64,000 bases of DNA from Sulfitobacter undariae (GCF_014196805.1 NZ_JACIEI010000010.1:1-64000), one strand, 5' to 3'. Positions 23,993-33,749 are shown, counted from the stretch's first letter. The notes: a model not told the origin generated them from the sequence alone. A program made the numbers and translations.

Positions 23993-26581
23993 ATGGTTCA
24001 ATTCACTGCCGATGATCTGAAGCGGACGCTGCAGGGTCTGCGCTGGCCGCTGCGGCTGACGCGTATGGGAATGGTTGCCGAAACTGTTGTCCGCAGCTTT
24101 TGGCCTTTCTTGACTGTGGTCTTGTTCGCCACTGCCGCCGCGATGATGGGGCTGCACGAGGTGCTCCCGATCACGCTGCTGTGGACCGTTGTCGGCGGGA
24201 TCGTTGGTGTAGGGCTTTGGGCGCTGATCTATGCGCTGCGCCGCTGGTCGTGGCCCACGCGTGATGATGCTATGGCGCGTCTGGATGGGAGCCTGAAAGG
24301 GCGGCCTTTGACGGCCTTGTTGGATGATCAGGCCATTGGCGGCGGCGATGAAGCATCGGCGGCTGTGTGGCGGGCGCATAAACGGCGCATGGCCGAGCGT
24401 GCTGCAACCGCGCGGGCGGTGGCAGGTGACCTGCGGGTGGCTGCCCGTGATCCTTATGCGTTGCGCTATGTTGCTGTCTTGGCATTTGGCATAGCGGTTT
24501 TGTTCGGGTCGGTATGGCGGCTGGGCACGGTCGCCGACATGGCACGTGGGGGCACGGTTGATTTGGCGTCAGGGCCTGTGTGGGAAGGCTGGGCAGAACC
24601 GCCGCGCTATACGGGCAAGCCAACGCTTTATTTGAATGACCTGGCCGAAGGATCGCTTGAGCTGCCGATTGGGACACTGATCACCCTGCGTCTTTACGGA
24701 GAAGTGGGCGCGTTGGAGGTTTCCGAAGAGGTGTCGGGTGCTCTGCGTGCAAAAAATGATGATACCCCGCCGCAGATGGCCTTTGATTTCAAAGTGAACC
24801 GTGGGGGTTCCATTGCGGTTGAGGGGCCAGCAGGGCGGACATGGAATGTGATGGTGCGAGCCGATGAGGCACCAGAAATCGAAATCCTTGGTGCGCCAAA
24901 CGTCTCTGCGATGGGTGAAATGCAACTGCCTTTTGTGGCTACGGATGATTACGGGGTTGAGGCAGGCGAAGCGCGGATCATGCTTGATCTGGCCTCTGTG
25001 GACCGCCGCTATGGTCTGAGTGCGGAGCCAGAAGCGCGTGCAGAAATCACTGTTCCACTACCCATGCCAATATCTGGAAGCCGCATCAATTTTGAAGAAA
25101 AGCTAGTGGATGATTTTTCACAGCATCCATGGGCGAATCTGCCTGTTACCGTCGCAATGACAGCATTGGACGCGGCAGAGCAGCAAGCGCAGACAGCGCC
25201 AATGCAGATGACCTTGCCAGGGCGGCGGTTCTTTGATCCGACGGCGGCAGCGGTGATCGAATTGCGCCGTGACATTTTGTGGAACCGTAGCAACGCCAAG
25301 CGCACGGCGCAGATTTTGCGCGCTGTTAGCTATCTGCCGGAGGATGCCTTTCGCGACGAGACAACAGCGTTGCGGGTGCGCGAATTGATTGAGCAGATTG
25401 AGACGTTGGCGCGTTTCGGGCTGGATGATGCAGCGCAGGATCAGCTTGCGCAGGATATGTGGGATCTGGCGCTGGAGCTGGAGGAAGGCGATCTGGAAGA
25501 CGCTCGCGAGCGGATGCGCCGTGCGCAAGAGCGCCTGAACGAAGCAATCAAAAATGGGGCCTCGGATGAGGAAATCGCGGAACTGATGCAAGAACTGCGC
25601 CGTGCCACGGATGAATTCATGCAGCAGCTTCAACGTGAGCAGGCAGAGAACGGCGAAGGCAAGGACCAGAGCCAGCAAGAGCAAGGCGAGTCCATGCAGA
25701 TGACTCAGGACGATCTGCAACGCATGATGGACCGCATTCAGGAGTTGATGCAAGAAGGCCGTATGGCCGAGGCCGAGCAGGCCCTGCGTGAATTGCAAGA
25801 CATGATGGAAAACATGCAGGTGACTGAGGGCGAATCCGGTCAAGGTGGCCAATCCCCGGGCGAGCAGGCGATGGAAGGTCTGGCAGATACACTGCGCGAG
25901 CAGCAAGGGCTGAGCGACCAAGCGTTCCGTGATCTGCAGGAGCAATTTAATCCAAATGCCCAAACGGGCGAGAGCCCAAATAACGAGGGCCGCAATGGGG
26001 GCCAAGGGCGTGGTGAAAACCAAGAAGGCCAACAAGGGGAGGGCGAAAGCCAGCCCGAGGGGGAGCAAGGTAACGGCCAAAGCGCGGAGCAAAGTCTGGC
26101 TGAGCGTCAGCAGCAGCTACGGGATGAGTTAAACCGTCAGGAAGGCCGTCTGCCGGGGCAAGGCACAGCTGAAGGAAATGCGGCAGGTGAGGCCTTGGGG
26201 CGTGCAGGCCGTGCGATGGACGATGCCGAGCAAAATTTGCGTGACGGTGATCTGGCTGGAGCGATCGACAACCAGTCGCAAGCGATGGAAGCACTGCGTG
26301 AGGGCATGCGGTCCCTGAGTGATGCGCTGTCTGCCGAAGAACGTGAGCAGCAACCGGGGCAGGGCGAGCAGCAAGGCGAGCGCCGCGCTGGCAACCGTGA
26401 TCCATTGGGGCGTAGTCAGGGTAGCGAGGGTGCGTCAGGCAGCGATAACGAAGCCGACCTGAACCGTGACTCATATGGTCGCGCACGTGAGTTGCTGGAC
26501 GAAATCCGCCGCCGCTCGGGTGAGGCCACACGCCCAGAGGTTGAGCGTGATTACCTCAACCGGTTGTTAGATCGATTCTGA
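23993..26581 (+). CDS. TIGR02302/DUF4175 family large membrane protein
   Basis: 862 residues. Two close hydrophobic segments lie at about 35-55 and 60-82, and a third at about 155-175 (YVAVLAFGIAVLFGSVWRLG). A beta-rich extracytoplasmic part follows (about 190-410). The long C-terminal part is helical and highly biased: Glu/Gln/Arg-rich from about 500, with a Gly/Gln/Glu/Asn repeat-like tract at about 610-720. The protein ends in a conserved EVERDYLNRLLDRF. This is the alphaproteobacterial TIGR02302 family, function unknown. It follows lysA by 25 bp. The bias also creates long spurious frames on the opposite strand. Confidence 0.88.
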   Translation: MVQFTADDLKRTLQGLRWPLRLTRMGMVAETVVRSFWPFLTVVLFATAAAMMGLHEVLPITLLWTVVGGIVGVGLWALIYALRRWSWPTRDDAMARLDGSLKGRPLTALLDDQAIGGGDEASAAVWRAHKRRMAERAATARAVAGDLRVAARDPYALRYVAVLAFGIAVLFGSVWRLGTVADMARGGTVDLASGPVWEGWAEPPRYTGKPTLYLNDLAEGSLELPIGTLITLRLYGEVGALEVSEEVSGALRAKNDDTPPQMAFDFKVNRGGSIAVEGPAGRTWNVMVRADEAPEIEILGAPNVSAMGEMQLPFVATDDYGVEAGEARIMLDLASVDRRYGLSAEPEARAEITVPLPMPISGSRINFEEKLVDDFSQHPWANLPVTVAMTALDAAEQQAQTAPMQMTLPGRRFFDPTAAAVIELRRDILWNRSNAKRTAQILRAVSYLPEDAFRDETTALRVRELIEQIETLARFGLDDAAQDQLAQDMWDLALELEEGDLEDARERMRRAQERLNEAIKNGASDEEIAELMQELRRATDEFMQQLQREQAENGEGKDQSQQEQGESMQMTQDDLQRMMDRIQELMQEGRMAEAEQALRELQDMMENMQVTEGESGQGGQSPGEQAMEGLADTLREQQGLSDQAFRDLQEQFNPNAQTGESPNNEGRNGGQGRGENQEGQQGEGESQPEGEQGNGQSAEQSLAERQQQLRDELNRQEGRLPGQGTAEGNAAGEALGRAGRAMDDAEQNLRDGDLAGAIDNQSQAMEALREGMRSLSDALSAEEREQQPGQGEQQGERRAGNRDPLGRSQGSEGASGSDNEADLNRDSYGRARELLDEIRRRSGEATRPEVERDYLNRLLDRF

Positions 26582-26607
26582 AGGGATGATGTAGGGTAGG
26601 GGATGTA

Positions 26608-27429
26608 TCAGGCGCTATTTGCGGCCATATCATCAAGCGACTTCAGCAATGACTGCACCTTACCATCAAGCCAGACGCGGCCCATATCCACCGCACTGAC
26701 ATACCCGCTCAGCGGGGCCTCAAGTGCGGGAACTGCAACGGCCAGACGCGGTGCTGCGATATAGAGCGCCATCAATGCGATGAACACCAAGAGCATCGTC
26801 AAAAAGCCGGTGCGAAAGCCGCGCCGCTTGCGTTGGTGTGTAGGCGCTTCGATTTCAGGACCGCTGTCAGGGCTGGCCGCACCTGTGCGCGTGGCGCTGG
26901 ACCTCAGAGTTGAATTGATTTCTTCGATGTCAGGCAGCAAGTCGCGCCGCGATCCAAGGGACCCCAATGCAGTTGCCGCAGCTTCGGGCGCGCGACCACC
27001 TGATGCCTGAACTTCTGGAACATCCCTGCCGCGTAAGCGCTCCATGCGCTCATGGGCTTCACGGTTGCGGACGTCTGCGGTTTCTTGCGATACCGCTTCT
27101 TCCATATCCATGCCCAAGTCAGGTTGGCTTTCTAGCCCGCCAGACTGCATGTTGCGCCGCGCAGCCTGTTCGGCCTCGGCTTCTTCGCGCAAGATATCTG
27201 TCACATCTGGCGTAAGGGATTTGCGCCGCGGTGTGGGGTGTGGTGGAGGGGCCGTTTCTTCGTCTGGGGCGAATGCGTCCTCATCGTCAGCATCCGCTGG
27301 GATATGATCCGCATGATGCTGGAACCATGTTTTACCACAGTTGGAACACTGCACATCACGCCCTGCGGCAGGCATCACATCATCTGGCACTTCGTACTGT
27401 GCATCGCAATTTGGACAAATAAGTCTCAT
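26608..27429 (-). CDS. Zinc-ribbon protein with one transmembrane helix
   Basis: 273 residues starting MRLICPNCDAQYEVPDDVM. The N-terminal zinc ribbon uses CPNC and CSNCGKTWF, as in the MJ0042/zf-ribbon family. A long acidic, Pro- and Arg-rich linker follows. One membrane helix lies at about 208-228 (FLTMLLVFIALMALYIAA), and a short C-terminal part ends KSLLKSLDDMAANSA. The topology suggests a cytoplasmic ribbon and a periplasmic tail. The gene is convergent with the DUF4175 gene and divergent from ftsE, as commonly seen in Rhodobacteraceae. The precise role is unknown. Confidence 0.85.
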   Translation of the reverse strand: MRLICPNCDAQYEVPDDVMPAAGRDVQCSNCGKTWFQHHADHIPADADDEDAFAPDEETAPPPHPTPRRKSLTPDVTDILREEAEAEQAARRNMQSGGLESQPDLGMDMEEAVSQETADVRNREAHERMERLRGRDVPEVQASGGRAPEAAATALGSLGSRRDLLPDIEEINSTLRSSATRTGAASPDSGPEIEAPTHQRKRRGFRTGFLTMLLVFIALMALYIAAPRLAVAVPALEAPLSGYVSAVDMGRVWLDGKVQSLLKSLDDMAANSA

Positions 27430-27594
27430 TTAACGCCCCGAAACTTTACTTTGTAAACAGTTTACCACCCGTAGAGCCTACCCTATTACGTAAGTAACCG
27501 TACGAAAAGTGCAATCTGGCCTGTTTGGCCTATGCGAATGGATTGAATCTCAAGCGATGCTAAGGCACAACAGGCTAACAAAAAGGGGCGTGTC

Positions 27595-28272
27595 GTGATC
27601 GAGCTGGAAAATGTGGCCTACAGCTATGGCGGGGCAGAGTTGTTATCGGACATCTCGCTCAAGCTTGCGCCCGGATCGTTTCACTTCCTGACGGGGCCAT
27701 CCGGGTCGGGGAAAACCACCTTGATGAAGCTGTGCTACGGGGCATTGCTGCCCACTGCTGGCTATGTCCGCATCTTCGATACTGATGTCCGCTCGCTCTC
27801 TCGCGATGATGTGGCTATGCTGCGCCGTCGGGTTGGGGTGGTGCATCAGGATTGCCAATTTTTAAACCACCTGTCGGTAAACGAGAACATTGCCCTGCCT
27901 TTGAATGTCTCGGGTCGCGGCGCCGAAGCGCAGGGCGAAGATTTAGGCGACTTGTTAAATTGGGTCGGGCTGAATGAGCGTGCAAAAGCACTGCCGCCGG
28001 AGTTGTCAGGCGGTGAACGCCAGCGTGCGGCGTTGGCGCGTGCGGTGATTATGTCTCCTGACATTGTACTGGCGGATGAGCCGACCGGGAACGTGGATTG
28101 GGAAATGTCTCAACGGCTGCTGCACTTGTTGATCGAGTTAAATAGGATGGGCAAAACCGTTCTGATCGCCACCCATGATCTCAGTCTGATCCGCGCCACA
28201 AAATCCCAAGTCCAAGCGCGTGTGTTGCGCATTGCTAACCGCCGCATCCAATTGGCAGGGGCGGATCTGTGA
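27595..28272 (+). CDS. ftsE: Cell division ATP-binding protein FtsE
   Basis: The GTG start at 27595 is preceded by AAAAGGGG. The 225-residue ABC ATPase has Walker A GPSGSGKTT, signature LSGGERQRAALARA, Walker B DIVLADEPTGN and the switch His in LIATHDLSL. With FtsX it forms the complex that activates peptidoglycan hydrolases at the septum. The ftsX start overlaps its stop by 4 bp (GTGA). Confidence 0.93.
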   Translation: MIELENVAYSYGGAELLSDISLKLAPGSFHFLTGPSGSGKTTLMKLCYGALLPTAGYVRIFDTDVRSLSRDDVAMLRRRVGVVHQDCQFLNHLSVNENIALPLNVSGRGAEAQGEDLGDLLNWVGLNERAKALPPELSGGERQRAALARAVIMSPDIVLADEPTGNVDWEMSQRLLHLLIELNRMGKTVLIATHDLSLIRATKSQVQARVLRIANRRIQLAGADL

Positions 28273-29177
28273 GGGTGCTGTCGGGACTGACTTCGGTGTT
28301 GTTGCGTGCCGAGACACAGGCAGACCGTGTTGTGCCGCCGTCGGGCTTTACCGCGCAGTTGACGTTGTTTGCGGCAGGAGCCATGGCGTTTCTTGCTGTT
28401 TTCGCGTTGGCCTTGTCACTGGCGTCGGGGCGTTTGGCGCAGCAATGGGGGGCCGAGCTGGCGCGGACTGCTACAATCCGTATCGCCGCACCGCTAGAAC
28501 AGCGGCAGGCTCAAACAGATGCGGCATTGCGAATTCTGGAGACCACGCGCGGAGTGGATACGGCACGTGCGCTGAGCGATGAAGAGCAGGCAGCCTTGCT
28601 TGCCCCGTGGTTCGGGGCAGAATTGCAACTGGATGAGTTGCCTGTGCCACGGTTGATCGAAGTCATCGAAACATCCGAAGGCATGGACGCCGTTGGGTTG
28701 CGCCTGAGGCTGGCAGCAGAAGTCCCCAGCGCGGTTCTGGACGATCACAGCCGCTGGCGCGCGCCTTTGGTCAAAGCCGCGTCGCGGTTGAGAATGCTGG
28801 GGTGGGCGTCCATTATTTTGATCGGTGCTGTGACGGCTGCGATGGTGACACTGGCTGCAAATGCAGCGCTTGCCGCCAACGCACAAGTGATTGCTGTATT
28901 GCGGCTGGTCGGGGCCACAGATGACTATATCGCACGTGCCTTTATTCGTCGCTTTACGCTGCGCGCCTTGATTGGTGCGGCGGTGGGAATGGTGTTGGGT
29001 ATGATTGCGGTTTTGTTCCTGCCGAGCGGGGGGGATGAGGCGGCCAGCTTTTTAACGGGACTCGGATTTCAGGGGGTGCATTGGCTGGTGCCTTTGATGA
29101 TCCCGCCGCTCGCAGCGGGTGTTGCTTTTGTTGCCACGCGACTGGCTGCGCGGCGGACTTTGGAAGGACTGTCATGA
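28269..29177 (+). CDS. ftsX: Cell division protein FtsX
   Basis: The GTG start at 28269 lies inside the ftsE stop. The 302-residue permease has one N-terminal helix (about 38-58), an extracytoplasmic loop (about 60-180, TRGVDTARALSDEEQAALLA) and three C-terminal helices in an FtsX domain (from about 183: ASIILIGAVTAAMVTLAANA). It is the membrane partner of FtsE. Its end overlaps the acyltransferase start by 4 bp. Confidence 0.92.
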   Translation: MRVLSGLTSVLLRAETQADRVVPPSGFTAQLTLFAAGAMAFLAVFALALSLASGRLAQQWGAELARTATIRIAAPLEQRQAQTDAALRILETTRGVDTARALSDEEQAALLAPWFGAELQLDELPVPRLIEVIETSEGMDAVGLRLRLAAEVPSAVLDDHSRWRAPLVKAASRLRMLGWASIILIGAVTAAMVTLAANAALAANAQVIAVLRLVGATDDYIARAFIRRFTLRALIGAAVGMVLGMIAVLFLPSGGDEAASFLTGLGFQGVHWLVPLMIPPLAAGVAFVATRLAARRTLEGLS

Positions 29178-29908
29178 ATATACTGCAATGGGTTCGATCG
29201 GTTCTGTTTTCGGCGCAGGCCACCGTGATGATGCCGATCATCGGCTTGGCTTATGCGCCATGGGCGATGTTTTCCAAACGCGGAGCCTATGCGGCCTGTC
29301 ATGCCTATGCAGGTTGGGTGATCTGGACAGCGGGTTGGATGGTGAACATGCGGTGTGAAGTTCGCGGTACACCGCCTACAGGAGAGGCGTTGGTCGCGTC
29401 CAAACACCAGTCGTTCCTAGACATCTTGATGATCTACCATGCGCTGCCACATGCCAAGTTTATCATGAAAAACCAACTGCGTTGGGCACCTGTTCTAGGG
29501 CAATATGCACGCAGAATGGAGATGGTTTTTGTGGATCGCGGCAAACGCGGTGCGGCCATCACGAAAATGACCCAAGAGGTCAACGCGGGGTTGCGTACGC
29601 CGGGACAGATCGTGATTTATCCGCAGGGCACGCGCTCGGCTCCGGGAACCAAGATGCCTTACAAAGTGGGTACGGCGGTTCTGTATGAGCAGTTGAGCCA
29701 GCCCTGTGTGCCTGTGGCAACTAACGCAGGCGTGTTTTGGCCACGGCGTGGATTGTACCGCAGGCCCGGTGTTGTTGTGGTGGAGTTCTTGGACCCGATT
29801 GAGCCCGGAGAAGACCGCGCAGCCTTCCTTGCGACATTGGAAGAGCGGATTGAAAGCGCATCGGAACGGTTGCTGCAAGAAACGGGTGTGGCGCATCTCT
29901 ATGAATAA
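29174..29908 (+). CDS. plsC: 1-acyl-sn-glycerol-3-phosphate acyltransferase
   Basis: ATG 29174 overlaps the ftsX stop (ATGA), which fixes the start; 244 residues. The PlsC motifs are present: H-x4-D as SKHQSFLDI, then FVDRGKRGAAI, VIYPQGTRSAPG and VPVATNAGVFW. An N-terminal hydrophobic segment anchors it. It makes phosphatidic acid from lysophosphatidic acid. Co-translation with ftsEX links phospholipid synthesis and division genes. A second acyltransferase lies at 59245. Confidence 0.92.
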   Translation: MNILQWVRSVLFSAQATVMMPIIGLAYAPWAMFSKRGAYAACHAYAGWVIWTAGWMVNMRCEVRGTPPTGEALVASKHQSFLDILMIYHALPHAKFIMKNQLRWAPVLGQYARRMEMVFVDRGKRGAAITKMTQEVNAGLRTPGQIVIYPQGTRSAPGTKMPYKVGTAVLYEQLSQPCVPVATNAGVFWPRRGLYRRPGVVVVEFLDPIEPGEDRAAFLATLEERIESASERLLQETGVAHLYE

Positions 29909-30506
29909 GATCGAAAACATTCAGGCGCTTGAAGCGCTGTACGGCACACCGGGCGCGGCATCTTTGCAAAAGGTCGCGGACCATCTGACGCCGCTGTATT
30001 TGAAGTGGATCATGGCATCGCGGCTATGCATTTTAAGTACGGTTGGGCCGAACGGCACCGATGGTAGCCCGCGTGGTGATGACGGCCCTGTTGTCTTGCC
30101 GCTGAGCCCACACAGGCTGGCGATGCCCGATTGGCGGGGCAATCAACGCTTGGATACCTTGCGCAATATCGTTGAGGACGGGCGGGTGTCGTGCATGTTC
30201 CTTGTTCCCGGATCGAACAATGTCATACGGGTGAATGGGACTGCTTTTGTCACTGATGATGCAGAACTGGCATCGCGTTTTGAAAAGCGCGGGATCAAAC
30301 CTGCGACCGTGATCGTGATTGATGTTCTTGAGGTTTATAGCCAATGCGCACGGGCGTTGATGCGTGCGAAAACATGGACATCAGGGGATGAAAGCCAAGG
30401 CTTGCCAAGTGCGGGTGACATCCTTGCTGAGGTGTCGCAGGGTGTTGAAGGCGGTCCTGAATATGACGCCGCTTGGGCGCCGCGTGCGGCCAAAACCATG
30501 TGGTAG
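29901..30506 (+). CDS. Pyridoxamine 5'-phosphate oxidase-like flavoprotein (MSMEG_1061 type)
   Basis: ATG 29901 overlaps the plsC stop by 8 bp; 201 residues. The split-barrel FMN fold is visible in LYLKWIMASRLCILSTVGPNG, GSPRGDDGPVVLPL and RVSCMFLVPGSNNVIRVNG. Family members are small FMN enzymes of unknown substrate, unlike true PdxH. It is the last gene of the ftsEX-plsC operon, convergent with lpdA. Confidence 0.85.
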   Translation: MNKIENIQALEALYGTPGAASLQKVADHLTPLYLKWIMASRLCILSTVGPNGTDGSPRGDDGPVVLPLSPHRLAMPDWRGNQRLDTLRNIVEDGRVSCMFLVPGSNNVIRVNGTAFVTDDAELASRFEKRGIKPATVIVIDVLEVYSQCARALMRAKTWTSGDESQGLPSAGDILAEVSQGVEGGPEYDAAWAPRAAKTMW

Positions 30507-30522
30507 GCCGCACGCCGTAAGT

Positions 30523-31911
30523 TTACGCGTGGATCGCACCATCACCGCAAGCAAGCGCCGCTTCGCGCACAGCTTCGGAATAGGTCGGGTGCGCGTGGCA
30601 TGTCATTGCCAAATCTTGTGCAGATGCACCAAATTCCATCGCAACGCAGACTTCGTGGATCAATTCACCTGCGGATGGGCCGATGATATGGCAGCCCAAG
30701 ATGCGATCCGTTTCTTTATCTGCGATCAGTTTGACAAAACCATCACCCGAGAAGTTGGCCTTGGCGCGGGCGTTACCCATAAAGCTGAATTTGCCAACTT
30801 TATAAGCGCGGCCAGCAGCCTTTAACGTCTCTTCGGTTTCGCCAACATTTGCGACCTCTGGGTGGGTGTATATCACACCAGGGATTACAGAGTAGTTAAC
30901 GTGACCATGTTTGCCAGCAATCTGCTCGGCGGCGGCCATGCCTTCGTCTTCGGCTTTATGTGCCAGCATCGGGCCCTCAATGACGTCACCGATTGCGTAG
31001 ATGCCTTTGACGGATGTTTCCCAATGATCGTTGACGGCGATCTGGCCACGCTGGGTCATGGAGATGTTCAGCGCTTCAAGGCCCAACCCGTCGACATAGG
31101 GACGGCGGCCGGTGGAGACCAAAACAGTGTCCGCATCGAGCACATGTTCGCTGTCATCCTTGCGCAGTTTGTAATGCACTTTGGCTTTGCCACGGGCGGT
31201 TTCGGTTTTCTGAACAGCAGCACCCATGACAAAGGTAATGCCTTGTTTCTTCAATGTCTTTTGAAGTTGGCGGCTGATTTCGGAATCCATGCCGGGGGTG
31301 ATGTGATCAAGGAATTCAACGACGGTCACTTCGGCACCCAGACGGGCATAGACAGAACCCAACTCAAGCCCGATGACGCCCGCGCCGATCACAACCATTT
31401 TCTTGGGAACTTTGCCCAATTCAAGCGCGCCAGTAGAGGTTACAACGGTGGTTTCATCGACTTCCACTCCAGGGAGTGAAGACGGCTCGGAGCCAGTAGC
31501 GATGATGATGTTTTTGGCGGTGTGCACGTCGTCGCCGACTTTGACTTTGCCCGCTTCGGGGATGGTCGCCCAGCCTTTGATCCAGTCTACCTTGTTCTTT
31601 TTGAACAAGAATTCGATACCTTTGGTGTTGGTATCAATGGTGGATTGTTTGTACTTGAGCATTTGGGGCCAATCCACGGAAGGGCTTTTGCCCTTGAGGC
31701 CCATTTCGGCAAAGTTATGCTCGGCTTCGTGCAGCATGTGGGAGGCGTGCAGCAGGGCTTTGGAGGGGATACAGCCTACGTTCAGGCAGGTGCCGCCGAG
31801 GGTCTCACGGCCCTCTACGCAAGCGGTTTTCAGGCCGAGTTGCGCGCAACGGATTGCGGACACATAGCCGCCGGGGCCTGAGCCGATGATGATGACGTCG
31901 TAATCCGACAT
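30523..31911 (-). CDS. lpdA: Dihydrolipoyl dehydrogenase (E3)
   Basis: 462 residues. FAD site [17 protein letters not shown], redox disulfide [19 protein letters not shown] site [15 protein letters not shown] and the catalytic His-Glu pair in [14 protein letters not shown] are all intact. It reoxidises dihydrolipoamide for the 2-oxoglutarate dehydrogenase complex. It is the last gene of the long suc operon, separated from sucB by four unrelated small genes. Start at ATG 31911 after GGAG. Confidence 0.97.
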   Translation of the reverse strand: MSDYDVIIIGSGPGGYVSAIRCAQLGLKTACVEGRETLGGTCLNVGCIPSKALLHASHMLHEAEHNFAEMGLKGKSPSVDWPQMLKYKQSTIDTNTKGIEFLFKKNKVDWIKGWATIPEAGKVKVGDDVHTAKNIIIATGSEPSSLPGVEVDETTVVTSTGALELGKVPKKMVVIGAGVIGLELGSVYARLGAEVTVVEFLDHITPGMDSEISRQLQKTLKKQGITFVMGAAVQKTETARGKAKVHYKLRKDDSEHVLDADTVLVSTGRRPYVDGLGLEALNISMTQRGQIAVNDHWETSVKGIYAIGDVIEGPMLAHKAEDEGMAAAEQIAGKHGHVNYSVIPGVIYTHPEVANVGETEETLKAAGRAYKVGKFSFMGNARAKANFSGDGFVKLIADKETDRILGCHIIGPSAGELIHEVCVAMEFGASAQDLAMTCHAHPTYSEAVREAALACGDGAIHA

Positions 31912-31983
31912 GGGGTTCTCCTTAGTAAATTAGCTTGGTGCGGAGGGTACAGCACATGTACACCCCCTGTACACCGATGAGGC

Positions 31984-32379
31984 TCAAATGAGAGCGGCGA
32001 TGAGGATGAGGGTTGTGGCGAGGAAACCAGTGACCCAGATGAGCGTCCGGCCCGGTGTCCAGCCGAAGAAATAGGCTGGAACAAACAGAACCCGTGCGGC
32101 CAGATAAACCCACGCACAAGTGGCGGTGAAGGCGCTGTTTTGCCCAGACATCTGCGTTACGGCGACGGCAATGCCAAATAGGATCAAGCCTTGGAAGTGG
32201 TTTTCAAATGCACGGCCCAGACGGGCTGTGCCGTCTGACATCTGGCGGCTGGGCGGGCGATCACGCGGTGACATCATATAGCCAGAGCCAACTTGTATGT
32301 TGGCAGGCACGGCAACAAGAACGAATTGTAGCACCTGCAACAAGGCGGCAAGCGTGAGGACGGTGAGTTCGGGAGTCAT
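31984..32379 (-). CDS. MAPEG family membrane protein
   Basis: 131 residues with four hydrophobic segments (about 5-25, 58-78, 83-101, 110-130). The MAPEG core is visible in RLGRAFENHFQGLILFGIAV. Family members include membrane glutathione transferases; bacterial paralogues such as this are mostly uncharacterised. Its start overlaps the upstream stop by one base (TAATG). It lies inside the suc-lpd gene series. Confidence 0.85.
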   Translation of the reverse strand: MTPELTVLTLAALLQVLQFVLVAVPANIQVGSGYMMSPRDRPPSRQMSDGTARLGRAFENHFQGLILFGIAVAVTQMSGQNSAFTATCAWVYLAARVLFVPAYFFGWTPGRTLIWVTGFLATTLILIAALI

Positions 32380-32642
32380 TATACTGTCTCGATGAAATAA
32401 TGGCTCGCTTGGGTGACGGTAGAGGCGTCATCCGAGCTGAGCGCGTTTGAGCGGGTGATCCATTGATCGGCGCGGTCACGGTCATTGACCGTTAGTAGGG
32501 TGAAGGCGCGTTTGGGGTTGTCGGCATCGCGCCAGATTTGCAAAACGCTCAGTCCCGCGTCGCGGCGCGCTTCTTCATCGGCAGCAAAGGCAGTTTGCCA
32601 AGCGGTGAAATCAGTAACTTCGAAGTGGCAGATCAGTTGCAT
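32379..32642 (-). CDS. Small conserved protein, ferredoxin-like fold suspected
   Basis: 87 residues beginning MQLICHFEVTDFTAWQTAF. The pattern (hydrophobic strand, then F..W...F, then ...QIWRD, then ending with TLLTVNDRDRADQWI) resembles dimeric alpha-beta barrel proteins of the ABM/cyclase type. No catalytic residues can be named. It is coupled to the MAPEG gene by a one-base overlap. Function unknown. Confidence 0.7.
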   Translation of the reverse strand: MQLICHFEVTDFTAWQTAFAADEEARRDAGLSVLQIWRDADNPKRAFTLLTVNDRDRADQWITRSNALSSDDASTVTQASHYFIETV

Positions 32643-32722
32643 GGCGTCTCTCCTTCGGGGCTGTTGCCCTTTAACATATGGGGCAGGGTAGGCGGGTTTC
32701 CAAGGTGAATCCTGTGTGGTTT

Positions 32723-33160
32723 CTAACCAAGGGTGGTCCTACGCCCTGTCGCGATGAGCGTCCCACACGCGATCCACTCTCCATTTTGCTGAACGAATAT
32801 ATCAGCGGCCCCGACGCAAGTGTTTTTACCAACCTGTTTGGCCTGTCCGACAGCCCGTAATCTGGCACCTTGGGAGTTGCCCAGCATTTTGATCGTGAAA
32901 TCCATTGTAGACATAGCATCGGTCAAGGGCAGTTTGGTGGTGACAGAGAGCATCGCCGCCATATCACCCAAAGCGCCAACCGAACTGGCTGCGAAGCAGC
33001 CGGGGGGCGCTTCGAATGGCGGGGTGAGGGGGGCCTCTAGTGTAACTGTCCCATCCGCCGCGGCGATGACCTCAACGCCAAGGGCGGCGCCAAAAGGCAT
33101 CATACCCATCAAGGCCGTGAGGCGTTTGACAAGTTTGGGATCAGAAGGGAGCGAGGACAT
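32723..33160 (-). CDS. PaaI-type hot-dog thioesterase
   Basis: 145 residues. The hot-dog helix and catalytic region read CFAASSVGALGDMAAMLSV, followed by STMDFTIKMLGNSQGARL and GVAAxx-type strands ending IATGRRT. The expected acidic residue is the Asp in GALGDMAA. It probably hydrolyses a small acyl-CoA; the substrate is unknown. It sits between the L,D-transpeptidase and the small protein in the suc operon. Confidence 0.82.
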   Translation of the reverse strand: MSSLPSDPKLVKRLTALMGMMPFGAALGVEVIAAADGTVTLEAPLTPPFEAPPGCFAASSVGALGDMAAMLSVTTKLPLTDAMSTMDFTIKMLGNSQGARLRAVGQAKQVGKNTCVGAADIFVQQNGEWIACGTLIATGRRTTLG

Positions 33161-33184
33161 GCGCGGAGTTCCTTTGGAAAGGGG

Positions 33185-33733
33185 TCATTCGACAATTTCG
33201 ATTGGGGTGCCGTCAGGAACGAGGGACCAGATTTTTTGCATCTCTTCATTTGTCACGGCGATGCAGCCATTTGTCCAATCCCATTTACGGTGTAGTTTCC
33301 CCAAGAAACCCCAGCCGTTTGCGATGCCGTGGATCATGATATTGCCGCCTGCCGAGACGCCCAGTTTTGCTGCATTGGCTGTGTCTGCGGCGTTTGGATA
33401 AGAAATATGCAAGCTGAGATGCGCGACGGAATTCTGGTTGCGCCAGTCGATCTGATAGGTGCCAACGGGCGTGCGTTCGTCGCCTTCTTGGACTTTGTGG
33501 CCCTGCGGGACCGCGCCTAGGGATACGGGAACCGACATGATCACTTGATCGTCGCGCAACAGGGTCAAGTTGCGGTCGGATTTATCAATGAAGACGCGGG
33601 TTGCTTGGGTTTCGGGGGCGGCCATCACAGGCGGTTGGCCCGACCCGATATAGCGCATTCCGTAGGTATAGGCCGTAATTGCGCCGACAATGACAATAAC
33701 AAACAGTATGGCGATGGCTGTCTTTTTCATCAT
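33185..33733 (-). CDS. L,D-transpeptidase (YkuD domain)
   Basis: 182 residues. A membrane anchor lies at residues 5-25 (TAIAILFVIVIVGAITAYTY). The YkuD domain has the catalytic His and Cys in IMIHGIANGWGFLG and WDWTNGCIAVTNEEM. It cross-links peptidoglycan or attaches proteins to it in the periplasm. Its start lies 16 bp after the sucB stop, so it is expressed from the TCA-cycle operon, an unusual but plausible coupling. Confidence 0.92.
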   Translation of the reverse strand: MMKKTAIAILFVIVIVGAITAYTYGMRYIGSGQPPVMAAPETQATRVFIDKSDRNLTLLRDDQVIMSVPVSLGAVPQGHKVQEGDERTPVGTYQIDWRNQNSVAHLSLHISYPNAADTANAAKLGVSAGGNIMIHGIANGWGFLGKLHRKWDWTNGCIAVTNEEMQKIWSLVPDGTPIEIVE

Positions 33734-33749
33734 TGTCGGCGCGTTTCTT

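Noticed and set aside
25118-26092. 324-codon Leu/His-rich minus-strand frame
   Set aside because: It arises from the Gln/Glu repeats of the DUF4175 gene read backwards.
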